Below, piece after piece: positions 8,942 to 16,895 of a DNA stretch of 64,000 nt. The DNA is from Treponema pectinovorum. GTDB taxonomy: Bacteria; Spirochaetota; Spirochaetia; Treponematales; Treponemataceae. The stretch's first letter is position 1. Every line of letters begins with the position of its first letter. The position numbers and the translations under genes are program-made. The notes under the pieces are model-generated. The model saw only the letters and a program-made list of their open reading frames with translations, searched no databases and had not been told where the DNA came from. The DNA lies in contig NZ_UFQO01000002.1 of the NCBI RefSeq assembly GCF_900497595.1, forward strand, positions 434,001-498,000. Reading direction: 5' to 3'.

Positions 8942-9086
8942 ATCAGCCGTGAAACTTTTTATAAAATAAAGTTGGCTTAACTTGTAAAAAAAATCTAGTA
9001 TACCCAAAATTTTTAATCTGATTTTGGGCGCGCCTTTTTAGGCAACTCTCCTTATAAAATATTTTGAACGTTTCTCCGTTTTTGTT

Positions 9087-11009
9087 TTAATCTTTAAAAA
9101 GTTTTTTTATTTCGGAAGCGTAAATATCGTTTATCTTGTAGCGGCTTATTTCTTGCTTTGCAGAAAGCTCCGCTCCTACTTCAAATTCTTTTGGAAGAAC
9201 TGCAATCTTATTTATGCGTTCAAACATCTTAAATCCGTTTTTTGAGTTTATTCTGTGTGCAATTTCTCCTTCCAAGAGTCTTTTTATTTCTGGACTGCGT
9301 GCAAGGTCTTCGTATTTTTTGTATGAAAGTTTTGCATCTTGAGCAAACTGTTCTATTTCGGATTTTTCTGGAACTACGAGAGCGGCCAAGTATCTTTGGT
9401 CTTGTCCTACAACTACGGCGGTTTTTATATAACGCGATTCTTGAATTTTCATTTCGATAGGTGCAGGTTCAACGTTTTCGCCGCCAAGCTGAACAATAGT
9501 ATCTTTTATGCGGCCACACAGCACAATCTCGCCGTTTGCAGTAAGCCGTGCAAGGTCTCCTGTGTTGAACCAGCCGTTTTCATCGATAACTTTTTCTGTA
9601 AGTTCTGGCCTTTTGTAATAACCTTGCATTACTGTAGGACCTTTTATAAGAAGAGCGCCTTTTTTTCCGCGTTTAACTTCTTTGCCTGTAACAGGGTCTA
9701 CAACTTTTGCTGCAAGTTCGCGTATCGGTTTTCCAACATTGCCCAAAACTGGTCGGTTAAAAGGTCTTACAGAAATTATTGGTGCGGTTTCTGTGAGTCC
9801 GTAACCTTCTACAAGATTTACGCCGATTGCCCAAAAGAATTTGTCGATTGCAGGAGGAAGAGCTCCACCGCCAGCAACAGCTCCTCTAAAGTTATTTCCA
9901 AGCATTGCACGAATTTTTCTAAAAATCATCGCTCCGCCCAAAAGTTTTATAGGGTAGCAAACGAGCCAAGGAATAACAAAGGCTGGCCATTGCAACCATC
10001 TTTTGTCCATTCCGTAACGAGTTGTCTTATCAAAAAGAACTCTATCCAATTTTGAATGGAACAAAGCGATTGCAAGGAAAAAGTTGAATAGTTTTAAAAC
10101 CGCACCACCAGTTTTTCGCATTTTTTTGTTTATGCCTTCATAAACGGCTTCAAAAACTCTAGGAACTGCAGGCAAAACTTGTGGATTAAGATATTTTAAA
10201 TCTGCCAAAAGAACTGAACCTAGCGGTTTAGAATAGCAAAGCGTTGCTCCCTGCGAGAAAACAACATATTCAACAGAGCGCTCAAAAGCGTGCCATACTG
10301 GCAAAACCAAAAGTCCTCGGTCGCCAGGATTTAACCAAATCCTTTCATCGATGTCTTCAAGTTGAGCAAGAAAATTTCCATGAGTGAGCATTACACCTTT
10401 TGGCTGGCCAGTTGTCCCAGAGGTAAAGATTATAGATGCAAGTTCATCGCTCTTACCTTTTTCTATTTCTTCATCAACTTTATCTGGATTTTCTTTATTG
10501 AACTGTTCGCCCTTTTTTAAAAGCTGATTAAAGGTCAAAAGTGTTATATCAGATTTTTTGCAAAGTTCAAAAATCTTATCTTCCTGCTCTTCCAAAACGA
10601 TAAAAGTTTTTACGAGCGGCAATTTTTCGCGAATTCCAAGAAGTTTTTCTATTTGTGCTTTATTTTCTGCAATAACAAACTGTGCTTCTGCAAACGAAAG
10701 TATGTATTCAAGGTCGCCGATTGTAGCATCGCAACCACGAGGTATATCGATTGCCCCCAAACTCAAAAGAGCAAGGTCAAGTTGTAGCCATTCTTTTCTG
10801 TTATCAGAAATAAGACCAATATGCTCTCCCCGTTTTACACCTATCGAAAGCAAGCCCCCTGCAAGAGTTTTTGTTATTTCAAGCGCTTCTTTGTAGGATA
10901 CGCTTTCCCAAACGTCTTCTGCGATTTTTGACATTTGGAATGCTACTTCAGGATAGGTTTTTGCTACCTCTATAAATATTTTAGGCAGTGTCTTTTTCAT
11001 ACAGAGCAT
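9087..11009 (-). CDS. Long-chain fatty acid-CoA ligase (AMP-forming)
   Basis: The enzyme activates a fatty acid with ATP to an acyl-AMP and transfers it to CoA. The ANL superfamily motifs are all present: P-loop TSGTTGQPKG near residue 197, GYGLTETAP, GWFNTGDLARL and the C-terminal hinge RIKDTIVQLGGENVEP. At about 640 residues it belongs to the FadD15/long-chain synthetase group. A TetR-family gene is divergent on the other side of a 160-base promoter region and probably controls it. Two starts are possible: ATG 11009, only two bases after AGGAG, and ATG 11000, eleven bases after it. Both give the same protein from MKKTLPKIF onward. Confidence 0.9.
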   Translation of the reverse strand: MLCMKKTLPKIFIEVAKTYPEVAFQMSKIAEDVWESVSYKEALEITKTLAGGLLSIGVKRGEHIGLISDNRKEWLQLDLALLSLGAIDIPRGCDATIGDLEYILSFAEAQFVIAENKAQIEKLLGIREKLPLVKTFIVLEEQEDKIFELCKKSDITLLTFNQLLKKGEQFNKENPDKVDEEIEKGKSDELASIIFTSGTTGQPKGVMLTHGNFLAQLEDIDERIWLNPGDRGLLVLPVWHAFERSVEYVVFSQGATLCYSKPLGSVLLADLKYLNPQVLPAVPRVFEAVYEGINKKMRKTGGAVLKLFNFFLAIALFHSKLDRVLFDKTTRYGMDKRWLQWPAFVIPWLVCYPIKLLGGAMIFRKIRAMLGNNFRGAVAGGGALPPAIDKFFWAIGVNLVEGYGLTETAPIISVRPFNRPVLGNVGKPIRELAAKVVDPVTGKEVKRGKKGALLIKGPTVMQGYYKRPELTEKVIDENGWFNTGDLARLTANGEIVLCGRIKDTIVQLGGENVEPAPIEMKIQESRYIKTAVVVGQDQRYLAALVVPEKSEIEQFAQDAKLSYKKYEDLARSPEIKRLLEGEIAHRINSKNGFKMFERINKIAVLPKEFEVGAELSAKQEISRYKINDIYASEIKKLFKD

Positions 11010-11104
11010 GTCTCCTGTTTTTTACAAAATGACAAAATATGTTAAAATGTCGTTTACAAAGTTTACAACTTTGCACGCAAATATTCTACTCCCTTTTTAA
11101 TTCG

Positions 11105-11133
11105 TTGACAAATAAGCTTACTCTCAATAAACT
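11105..11133 (+). promoter_or_regulatory. Sigma-70 promoter of the TetR gene
   Basis: TTGACA at 11105-11110, a 17-base spacer and TAAACT at 11128-11133 make a near-consensus promoter reading toward the regulator gene. Confidence 0.72.
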
Positions 11134-11147
11134 AACACTTGTTAGTT
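11130..11147. promoter_or_regulatory. Palindromic operator, probably autoregulatory
   Basis: AACTAAC-ACTT-GTTAGTT is a perfect 7-bp inverted repeat that overlaps the -10 box and the start point of the TetR gene. Size and place are typical of a TetR-family operator. A weaker inverted repeat AAAGTT-TAC-AACTTT (11058-11072) lies nearer the ligase gene but has a different half-site. Confidence 0.6.
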
Positions 11148-11171
11148 TTTCTTAAATCGGAGTTCTAAAAA

Positions 11172-11828
11172 ATGCCTGCGGAAAAAATTACGAGAGAAAA
11201 AATAATCAATGCGGTTTTGGACTGTGCTTTTGTAAAGAGCGTCGGTGGAACTTCGCTTGCAGACATTGCAGGCAAACTCGGCATAAAAAAAGCGAGCCTT
11301 TACAATCATTATGACTCTCGGGAAGCGATGATTGAAGACACAATAAATTATTGCAATGAATATATAAAAAAAATTCCGCTAATTCCGCTAGAAATGGATT
11401 ATACGGCACAAAAATACACAGCAGGCGAAGTTTTAAAGGGAATTGTTCATCGTTGGTTTAAGGTGAACGAAAAAGAACCGTTGATTCAAATTTATTCTTT
11501 TTTAGAAAGCGAAAAATATTTTTCATCGGTGGTTTTAAAAATTGCAGGCGATTCAAAACGAAAACTCGTGGAGCAGGCAAAAATCGCTTTAACGAGTCTT
11601 GCAAATGCAGACAAGATAAAATTTAAGGATGAAGAAAAAATTGCTTTGCATGCAGAACTTTTTGTTTCTATCCTTTACAGTATTTTAGACGAATACATCG
11701 TAGAAAAAAAAGATGATATAAGGTCAAACCCTCGTTCTGGGGAAGGAGAGTTATTTAATTCACTTCCTTTAGAGCCAGATTTAAAAAAGACGGATAATCT
11801 TATAGAAGAATTCTGTTGTCTTTTGTAG
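11172..11828 (+). CDS. TetR-family transcriptional regulator
   Basis: Residues 5-50 form the TetR helix-turn-helix; the segment TSLADIAGKLGIKKASLYNHYDSREAMI is a textbook match. The remaining 165 residues are the helical ligand-binding and dimer domain, which is not conserved between subfamilies. The gene is divergent from a fatty acyl-CoA ligase, so a long-chain acyl-CoA or fatty acid ligand in the manner of FadR/FabR-type TetR proteins is a reasonable inference. A near-consensus promoter with a palindrome over its -10 box suggests autorepression. A CGGAG ribosome site precedes the ATG. Confidence 0.9.
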   Translation: MPAEKITREKIINAVLDCAFVKSVGGTSLADIAGKLGIKKASLYNHYDSREAMIEDTINYCNEYIKKIPLIPLEMDYTAQKYTAGEVLKGIVHRWFKVNEKEPLIQIYSFLESEKYFSSVVLKIAGDSKRKLVEQAKIALTSLANADKIKFKDEEKIALHAELFVSILYSILDEYIVEKKDDIRSNPRSGEGELFNSLPLEPDLKKTDNLIEEFCCLL

Positions 11829-11893
11829 TGCTGTTGGGGAGCGTGTTAGTTTTTGTAATTGCTTTTTACTCTCATAAACATTATTATTAATGT

Positions 11894-12601
11894 GTGTCCA
11901 CTCTTTATATAGTTGGTACGCCAATCGGTAATTTGGGCGACATCACGTTTCGAGCGGTAGAAATCTTAAAAACTGTCGATGTGATTGCTGCCGAAGATAC
12001 TAGGCATACCTTGCACCTTTTGACGCATTTTGGAATTCGAAAACCTCTGATTTCTTGCCGCTCGCAGAATGAAGAATTTGCAAGTCAAAAGATAGTAAAC
12101 TTGTTGGACGAAGGTCAGTCGGTTGCCTATGCAAGCGATGCAGGAACTCCGGGAATAAGCGATCCAGGGGCGATTCTTGCAGGCATTGCCAGAAAGGCAG
12201 GTCATACTGTAGTTCCTGTTCCAGGTCCTAGCGCATTTGCAACCCTTGTAAGCGTGGCTGGTGCTGGTGGAAAAACTCTTATATTTGAAGGCTTCCTTTC
12301 TCCTAAACCAGGGCGGAGGCATTCAAGACTTGTGGAATTGCTTTCTACTGGAGATGCTGTAGTTTTGTACGAATCTCCATTTAGAATTGTTAAACTTTTG
12401 ACGGACATTGCCGATATAGATAGTGTTCGTCGTGTTGTTGTTGGCAGGGAACTGACCAAGTTACACGAAGAAATAATTGAAGGCACGGCAGCGGAAGTGA
12501 GAGATGAGTTTTCTTCAAGACAGAAAGTTCTTGGAGAATTCGCAGTTTTTATTTCTGGGAATAAAAATTCTCAACTTTCCCAAGAAAATGCCGATAATTA
12601 G
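11894..12601 (+). CDS. rsmI: 16S rRNA (cytidine1402-2'-O)-methyltransferase RsmI
   Basis: RsmI methylates the ribose of C1402 in the ribosomal P site. It belongs to the tetrapyrrole methylase fold: the N-terminal LYIVGTPIGNLGDITFRA, AEDTRHT and DAGTPGISDPG motifs are all present. At 235 residues it lacks part of the C-terminal domain of longer homologues. The start is GTG at 11894; the ATG two bases upstream is in another frame. The last codons carry a FliA-type -10 sequence that may serve the following flgM gene. Confidence 0.93.
   Translation: MSTLYIVGTPIGNLGDITFRAVEILKTVDVIAAEDTRHTLHLLTHFGIRKPLISCRSQNEEFASQKIVNLLDEGQSVAYASDAGTPGISDPGAILAGIARKAGHTVVPVPGPSAFATLVSVAGAGGKTLIFEGFLSPKPGRRHSRLVELLSTGDAVVLYESPFRIVKLLTDIADIDSVRRVVVGRELTKLHEEIIEGTAAEVRDEFSSRQKVLGEFAVFISGNKNSQLSQENADN
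12571..12597 (+). promoter_or_regulatory. Putative sigma-28 (FliA) promoter for flgM
   Basis: GCCGATAA at 12590-12597 equals the FliA -10 consensus and lies 15 bases after TCAA (consensus TAAA). It sits inside the end of rsmI, 23 bases before the flgM ATG, leaving room for a short leader with AAGGCAGG. flgM is a known FliA target in enterobacteria, so this placement makes sense. The same octamer also occurs by codon coincidence inside flgM (12882), which tempers the call. Confidence 0.5.
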
Positions 12602-12620
12602 ACGGTAAGGCAGGTTATAA

Positions 12621-12914
12621 ATGATGGTACAGAATATTAACGGAATAAATCCTCTTAACAGCGTACAGAACACTCGTCGTTCAAATGACACGGGCAAAAC
12701 CTCATCTTTATCTGCTCCTGATTCAATTAGCGTTTCTGATGAAGCAAAAGAAGCTGCAAAGGCATATTTTTTGAGTCAGGTTGCCGAAGAAACTCCAGAT
12801 GTGCGCTCAGAACTCGTTATGGCTGTAAAAGAAAAAATCAAAGATCCAAATTACATAAATTCAGCAGTGCTTGGTTCTACTGCCGATAAGATTTTGGACT
12901 CTTGGGGTTTATAA
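12621..12914 (+). CDS. flgM: Anti-sigma-28 factor FlgM
   Basis: FlgM binds and holds the flagellar sigma factor FliA until the hook-basal body is finished and FlgM is exported. The 97-residue product has the expected form: a polar, disordered N-terminal half and a C-terminal binding half with the pattern DSISVSDEAKEA, VRSELVMAVKEKI and STADKILDSW. The start may be 12621 or the next codon, 12624 (ATGATG). A strong terminator follows, so the gene is the end of its transcript. The sequence is divergent from enterobacterial FlgM, but length, order of segments and the VR..K..I pattern agree. Confidence 0.85.
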   Translation: MMVQNINGINPLNSVQNTRRSNDTGKTSSLSAPDSISVSDEAKEAAKAYFLSQVAEETPDVRSELVMAVKEKIKDPNYINSAVLGSTADKILDSWGL

Positions 12915-12941
12915 ATTACTTGTTTATAGAATAAAAGAGGA

Positions 12942-12969
12942 AGCAGAACGAGGGTGTTCTGCTTTTTTT
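12942..12969 (+). terminator. Rho-independent terminator after flgM
   Basis: AGCAGAAC, a 6-base loop, GTTCTGCT and a run of seven T form a near-ideal terminator. Confidence 0.9.
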
Positions 12970-12986
12970 GTCCTTGGAGAATTGGC

Positions 12987-14153
12987 ATGTCAGATTTTAT
13001 ATTTAGAGTTTCCCCGAATATCATAATTTCATCATATTCTGCGAGCAGGCTTGGCGAGTTTGCCTTGGAATACGGAAAAAGATTCATTTTGATTTTGGAT
13101 CCAATTTTAAAAGCGGTAGGTATTGCTGATAAAATAACCCAATCTTTAAAAGACAGCAATGTTGATTATTTTATCTTTGATGAACTTGCCCAAGTTGCAG
13201 ATTCAAAGACCGCTAGGCTTGCTATAAATCTTGCTAAAAATTCGCATGTACAAGGCGTAATAGCCGCTGGTGGTGCAAAAGCCTTGGGAATTGCTAGAGC
13301 AGTTGCAGCTTTTTGCTATGAAAGCGAAGATTTGTATGATTTTATTGACCAACCTTCTTTCCCTAAAAAAGCACCAATTCCGCTGATTGCTCTTCCGACA
13401 ACTTGTAGAGCACCAACTTTATTTACAGACAAGATTCCTATTACAGATTCAAGAACACATCAAGTTAAACTCTTAAAAGTTTCTTATGGACTTTGCAAGG
13501 CTGCAATTTTTGATCCAAATATGACTGTAACTCTCACCGAACATCAAATAAATTCACTTTCGCTAGAAAGCCTTTGCCTTTGTGCAGAAAGTTATTTTTC
13601 GCAAAAATCGAATTTTTTTAGTGAGATGCTTGCAGAAAAATCCGCAATTCTTTTGCATTATGCTATGGACGGTGCGGACTCTCTTTCTATCACAACTCCA
13701 AAAGAAGAATTGTTGGTTCAAGGTGGTTGCATGGCAAGCCTTGCCGCAAGTATTTCATCGTTTGGACCGGCAGGAATTTTTGCTATTGTCATAAACGGTC
13801 GTTTTAAAATAAGCCGCTCGCTTGTAAGTTCAATTTTATTTCCGTATGTAATTGAAGACTGTGCAAAATTTAAAACAGAAAAAGTCGCTGCTTTTGCAAA
13901 ACTTTTGGCTATAAAACCATCCCTTACATCTACAGGAGCGACAGAATCAGAAATCCTTGCAAAATCTCTTGCAGAAAATATCCGCCAGAGGATTGCAATG
14001 GCAAATCTTCCAACACGTTTAAAGGATTTGTCTATCACGATGGATCAACTTGCTCTTGCAGCACAAGACGCTTCGAGTCTGGAATATGCAAACTCTCTCC
14101 CGCGCTCAATGACTGGTGACGATCTTTTTGAGCTCGTAAAAGCGGCTTTTTAA
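12987..14153 (+). CDS. Iron-containing alcohol dehydrogenase family protein without metal ligands
   Basis: The 388-residue protein keeps the overall layout of type III alcohol/glycerol dehydrogenases: a Rossmann half with VIAAGGAKALGIARAVA where GGGSxxDxAK is expected, LIALPTTCRAPTLFTDK where PTTaGTGSE is expected, and a helical half ending SSILFPYVIE. The metal site is gone. In SLESLCLCAESY the usual D and H of GLDALTHAIE are E and L; in the AGIFAIVINGRFKISRS stretch the usual two His are I and R. It is probably a pseudoenzyme or binds a different ligand. The start is ATG 12987 (GGAGA before it); an upstream ATG lies in the terminator. It is four bases from the next gene. Confidence 0.72.
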   Translation: MSDFIFRVSPNIIISSYSASRLGEFALEYGKRFILILDPILKAVGIADKITQSLKDSNVDYFIFDELAQVADSKTARLAINLAKNSHVQGVIAAGGAKALGIARAVAAFCYESEDLYDFIDQPSFPKKAPIPLIALPTTCRAPTLFTDKIPITDSRTHQVKLLKVSYGLCKAAIFDPNMTVTLTEHQINSLSLESLCLCAESYFSQKSNFFSEMLAEKSAILLHYAMDGADSLSITTPKEELLVQGGCMASLAASISSFGPAGIFAIVINGRFKISRSLVSSILFPYVIEDCAKFKTEKVAAFAKLLAIKPSLTSTGATESEILAKSLAENIRQRIAMANLPTRLKDLSITMDQLALAAQDASSLEYANSLPRSMTGDDLFELVKAAF

Positions 14154-14156
14154 CTT

Positions 14157-14999
14157 ATGATAGACCCTGGAAAATTGAGCCAACTCGAAGGTGGTCAAAA
14201 AAGACGAAAAATAGCTCTTACATTTGGCGCACTGGAACGCGATATTTTAGGAATTTCCGAAAAAGGTAACGAATACAATTACAAAAATATTTCTCGCGCT
14301 CAATATATAAAAAAGCTCATAGAAATAACCTTAAAGGACCCGCTTTTATCGGCGGACGCTTCCGTATTGTTAAAAAATGTTTTAAATGAAGAGCCTTTCG
14401 ACGAAAAACGGGCTTGTAATCTTGCGCGCAATGCAATGTTTGCAATCATAGGAACTTTTCCTGCGGAGTGGGATTTAATAATCGCTCCGCATCCTTTGCT
14501 CAAAGATGAAAAAGGACTTGTAAAGGTGCGAGATTTTTTCCCCGAGGTTTACGTCTATGCAGAAGATATACGTTCGCCGTTTAATTTGGGCTCAATTTTT
14601 CGCAGCGCAGAAGCGTTGGGCGTTGAACAGGTTTTAATAAGTCCGCTTTGCGTGCCTCCAAATCATCCAAAAGCAGAACGCAGTGCAATGGGTTGCATAG
14701 AAACTTTGGGTTACCAAAAAATGAATTTGCAAGAATTGGGCGAATTTGCAAAACAAAAAGAAATCCCGATTTTCGTTTTGGAAACAGGCGGAACACCAAT
14801 CGACAAGTTTGAATTTCCACAAAAAGGAATCTGCATAATCGGCTCAGAAGAATTGGGCGTAAGTCCACAATCGCTAGAAAAAGCGACTTATGGCTGCGTA
14901 ACAATTCCAATGAAAGGCCTAAAGGCAAGTCTCAACGTCGGCGTTGCCTACGGAATTTTAATGCAAAAATGGGCCGAATCTCTTGAACATAAAAATTAA
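14157..14999 (+). CDS. TrmH/SpoU-family RNA 2'-O-methyltransferase
   Basis: The C-terminal 150 residues carry the three SpoU motifs of trefoil-knot methyltransferases: NLGSIFRSAEALGV, IIGSEELGVSPQSLEKA and IPMKGLKASLNVGVAYGI. These make a ribose methyl mark on tRNA or rRNA with SAM. The N-terminal 130 residues are helical and not like the RlmB substrate-binding domain; they may hold an RNA-binding part specific to this group. The target nucleotide cannot be given. It follows the degenerate dehydrogenase gene after three bases, so the two are cotranscribed. Confidence 0.85.
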   Translation: MIDPGKLSQLEGGQKRRKIALTFGALERDILGISEKGNEYNYKNISRAQYIKKLIEITLKDPLLSADASVLLKNVLNEEPFDEKRACNLARNAMFAIIGTFPAEWDLIIAPHPLLKDEKGLVKVRDFFPEVYVYAEDIRSPFNLGSIFRSAEALGVEQVLISPLCVPPNHPKAERSAMGCIETLGYQKMNLQELGEFAKQKEIPIFVLETGGTPIDKFEFPQKGICIIGSEELGVSPQSLEKATYGCVTIPMKGLKASLNVGVAYGILMQKWAESLEHKN

Positions 15000-15030
15000 G
15001 ACAGAGCACAATTTTTAGTCTCGACCAGCT

Positions 15031-15093
15031 TTCCGCCCTTCGCTAACGCTCATTGTGGCTTTGCCACAACTTCGGGGCTACAATCTGGGCTAA
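15031..15093 (+). repeat. GC-rich hairpin repeat, inverted twin of 40.4 kb
   Basis: A 49-base core (15033-15081) is repeated in inverted orientation at 40372-40420 with only two mismatches. It contains the hairpin TTGTGGC-TTT-GCCACAA (15053-15069). Its last 17 bases (GCTACAATCTGGGCTAA, 15077-15093) recur inverted at 56235-56251 and include the stop codon of the convergent Rsm22-like gene. Confidence 0.75.
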
Positions 15094-16514
15094 ATATTTA
15101 CAAAAAGTGCACCAGATTTTTTGTCTCGCCCCAGATTTTCTATGTTTTTTGGCATCTTAACTTTTAAAAGGTCGCCATTTTCTGGTCTTGAGTTAGAAAT
15201 ATCAACTGCCATAACAAGTCCAATTTCGCTGCAACAGTAATATCCATTCTTTTTTAATTCAGGCAAGCGTATAAAATCAGAGGCAACTCTAAGCACAAGG
15301 TTTTTATCATTCGGAGTTTTATATTCTTGCTTACTTCTTTTAGAAAGCACATAGCTTAAAACTGCTCGTTCTTTAGGCAAATTCGCTTTTTTAGAAAATT
15401 TTAAAAGCTCTTCTGGAGCAGTTTCTGTGTTAAAGGCAAAATTGCACCATTTTCCAGATGGGTTTGCAGTCGTTCTTCCTTCCATTGGGCACGAGTGGAT
15501 ATGTGGACACGGACTTACAGGCATAAAATTCAGCCTTATAAAAGAATCACGCATCAAACTTACAAGCCTTGCTGCATACGGAACACCAGGCTCTACAACA
15601 AAAACGGTCTGTTCTTTTTCACAATCTTTTTCAAAATAAGATTCAATTTCTTTCGTATATTTTTTTGCAAGAAAATCGCTTGGCATTTCGCTATTTTGCG
15701 CAATTTCGTTAAAGACGTTTGCACAGGTTATAAGATTTGGTTTTTCTTTTATGCTAGTTCCAATCGTACCTTTTACACGCACAATTTTCCAAGGCTCTTC
15801 GTTTTGTTTCAAAGTTTTTGCAGCGATCGCAAGGTAGATTTCTTCTCCTAAAGCAAGCGCATTTTGCGAAAGGTCTAAAACGTAAAAAGTCAATTTTTTT
15901 GCTCGCAACTCTGGGCAAGAAAGCCACAATGCAACAGGAACCGTTAAAGGACCGCTTCCAATATCAAGGCAAACATCTCCATCATTTAGGTTGAACGAAT
16001 TTTTTGGCAAGTTTGCAAAAAGTCGAGTCAGCCGCACCAGATTCCACCACATAAAATAATTTATGTATGCGGCTATGTGAGCAGAATCGTTCATATATCC
16101 AAGCCTGCGAGAGTTCCGTTCGTCTGTAAGTTGATGGCTCAAATCTTTTATTTTGGACTCCAACAAAATTTGCTGTTTTTTAGAAAGTCTTATCGTCGAA
16201 TTAACGATGGAAGAAAAGTCGTTCAATATTTGCAGTGCGTCTTGCGGAATATTTTTTTCGTCGAACATCGAAATTGCATTGGAAAGTGTTTTTGTGGACG
16301 GTTTTATATCTTTTGAAAAATCATCCCTTTTCGATTTTAAATTCGTGCTTTTCTCAGATTTATTTTTTTGCGATTTTTTGTCAGCGTTTTTTTCAAAAAT
16401 ACTCGCTTTTGATTTTTCGGATTTCGTCTTTTCGAGTTTTAATTTTTTATTTTTGGGATTTTGACTTTTTTTGCCAGAAGCTTTTTCGTACCATTTTGTT
16501 GTGTTTTGTTCCAT
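15090..16514 (-). CDS. Rsm22-family methyltransferase-like protein (possible Fe-S)
   Basis: The first 75 residues are a very lysine- and serine-rich tail, probably disordered and RNA-binding. A class I SAM fold follows (CLDIGSGPLTVPVAL near residues 183-197). The C-terminal third has the cysteine cluster of the Rsm22 family: PCPHIHSCP and GKWCNF near residues 335-360, thought to hold an Fe-S cluster. Rsm22 proteins act on the small ribosomal subunit in mitochondria and bacteria; whether they are active methyltransferases is disputed. The gene ends inside a hairpin repeat. It is the last of the ptsI-der-merR group on this strand. Confidence 0.8.
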   Translation of the reverse strand: MEQNTTKWYEKASGKKSQNPKNKKLKLEKTKSEKSKASIFEKNADKKSQKNKSEKSTNLKSKRDDFSKDIKPSTKTLSNAISMFDEKNIPQDALQILNDFSSIVNSTIRLSKKQQILLESKIKDLSHQLTDERNSRRLGYMNDSAHIAAYINYFMWWNLVRLTRLFANLPKNSFNLNDGDVCLDIGSGPLTVPVALWLSCPELRAKKLTFYVLDLSQNALALGEEIYLAIAAKTLKQNEEPWKIVRVKGTIGTSIKEKPNLITCANVFNEIAQNSEMPSDFLAKKYTKEIESYFEKDCEKEQTVFVVEPGVPYAARLVSLMRDSFIRLNFMPVSPCPHIHSCPMEGRTTANPSGKWCNFAFNTETAPEELLKFSKKANLPKERAVLSYVLSKRSKQEYKTPNDKNLVLRVASDFIRLPELKKNGYYCCSEIGLVMAVDISNSRPENGDLLKVKMPKNIENLGRDKKSGALFVNI

Positions 16515-16538
16515 ATTTTGTGTACCTTAACTGGATTG

Positions 16539-16859
16539 TTATTTTCTGTATTTGCGAATTATCATATAGAGGTTTGAAAGTTCGCTTCTTATTTGCCTGA
16601 TTGAGTCAAAAAGTTCTGCCTTTGAATCGTAATTTGCTGTTTCCCTTAAAATTTCGTCCCTGGCACCTTCTATCGTAAATTTTTTTTCGTTGATTAGATA
16701 TTTTAAGCGGAGAATCAAATCTATATCGCGCTCAGAGTATATTCGCCTTCCGCCCAAATCTTTACGAGGCGCAAAACCTGGAATAACTTCTTCCCAGTAT
16801 CGCAATATGTGAGATTTTATTCCTGTAATTTCTTCTGCTTCTCCAATCGAATAAGTCAC
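16539..16859 (-). CDS. MerR-family regulator, short
   Basis: The 106-residue protein starts with a MerR-type winged helix (YSIGEAEEITGIKSHILRYWEEV and the wing GGRRIYSERDIDLILRLKYL). The C-terminal 35 residues are a helix for dimerisation, with no cysteine cluster or drug-binding domain, so it resembles the MerR proteins of 100-130 residues that lack a sensor. Der lies upstream and the Rsm22-like gene downstream, each with short gaps. The target promoter is not apparent. Confidence 0.85.
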   Translation of the reverse strand: MTYSIGEAEEITGIKSHILRYWEEVIPGFAPRKDLGGRRIYSERDIDLILRLKYLINEKKFTIEGARDEILRETANYDSKAELFDSIRQIRSELSNLYMIIRKYRK

Positions 16860-16895
16860 AAATTCCCCTTGAAATTTAATTTTTTAAGTTGAAAT

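Noticed and set aside
12882-12889. FliA -10 octamer GCCGATAA inside flgM
   Set aside because: It encodes Ala-Asp-Lys, has no TAAA at the right distance and no gene follows at a fitting place.
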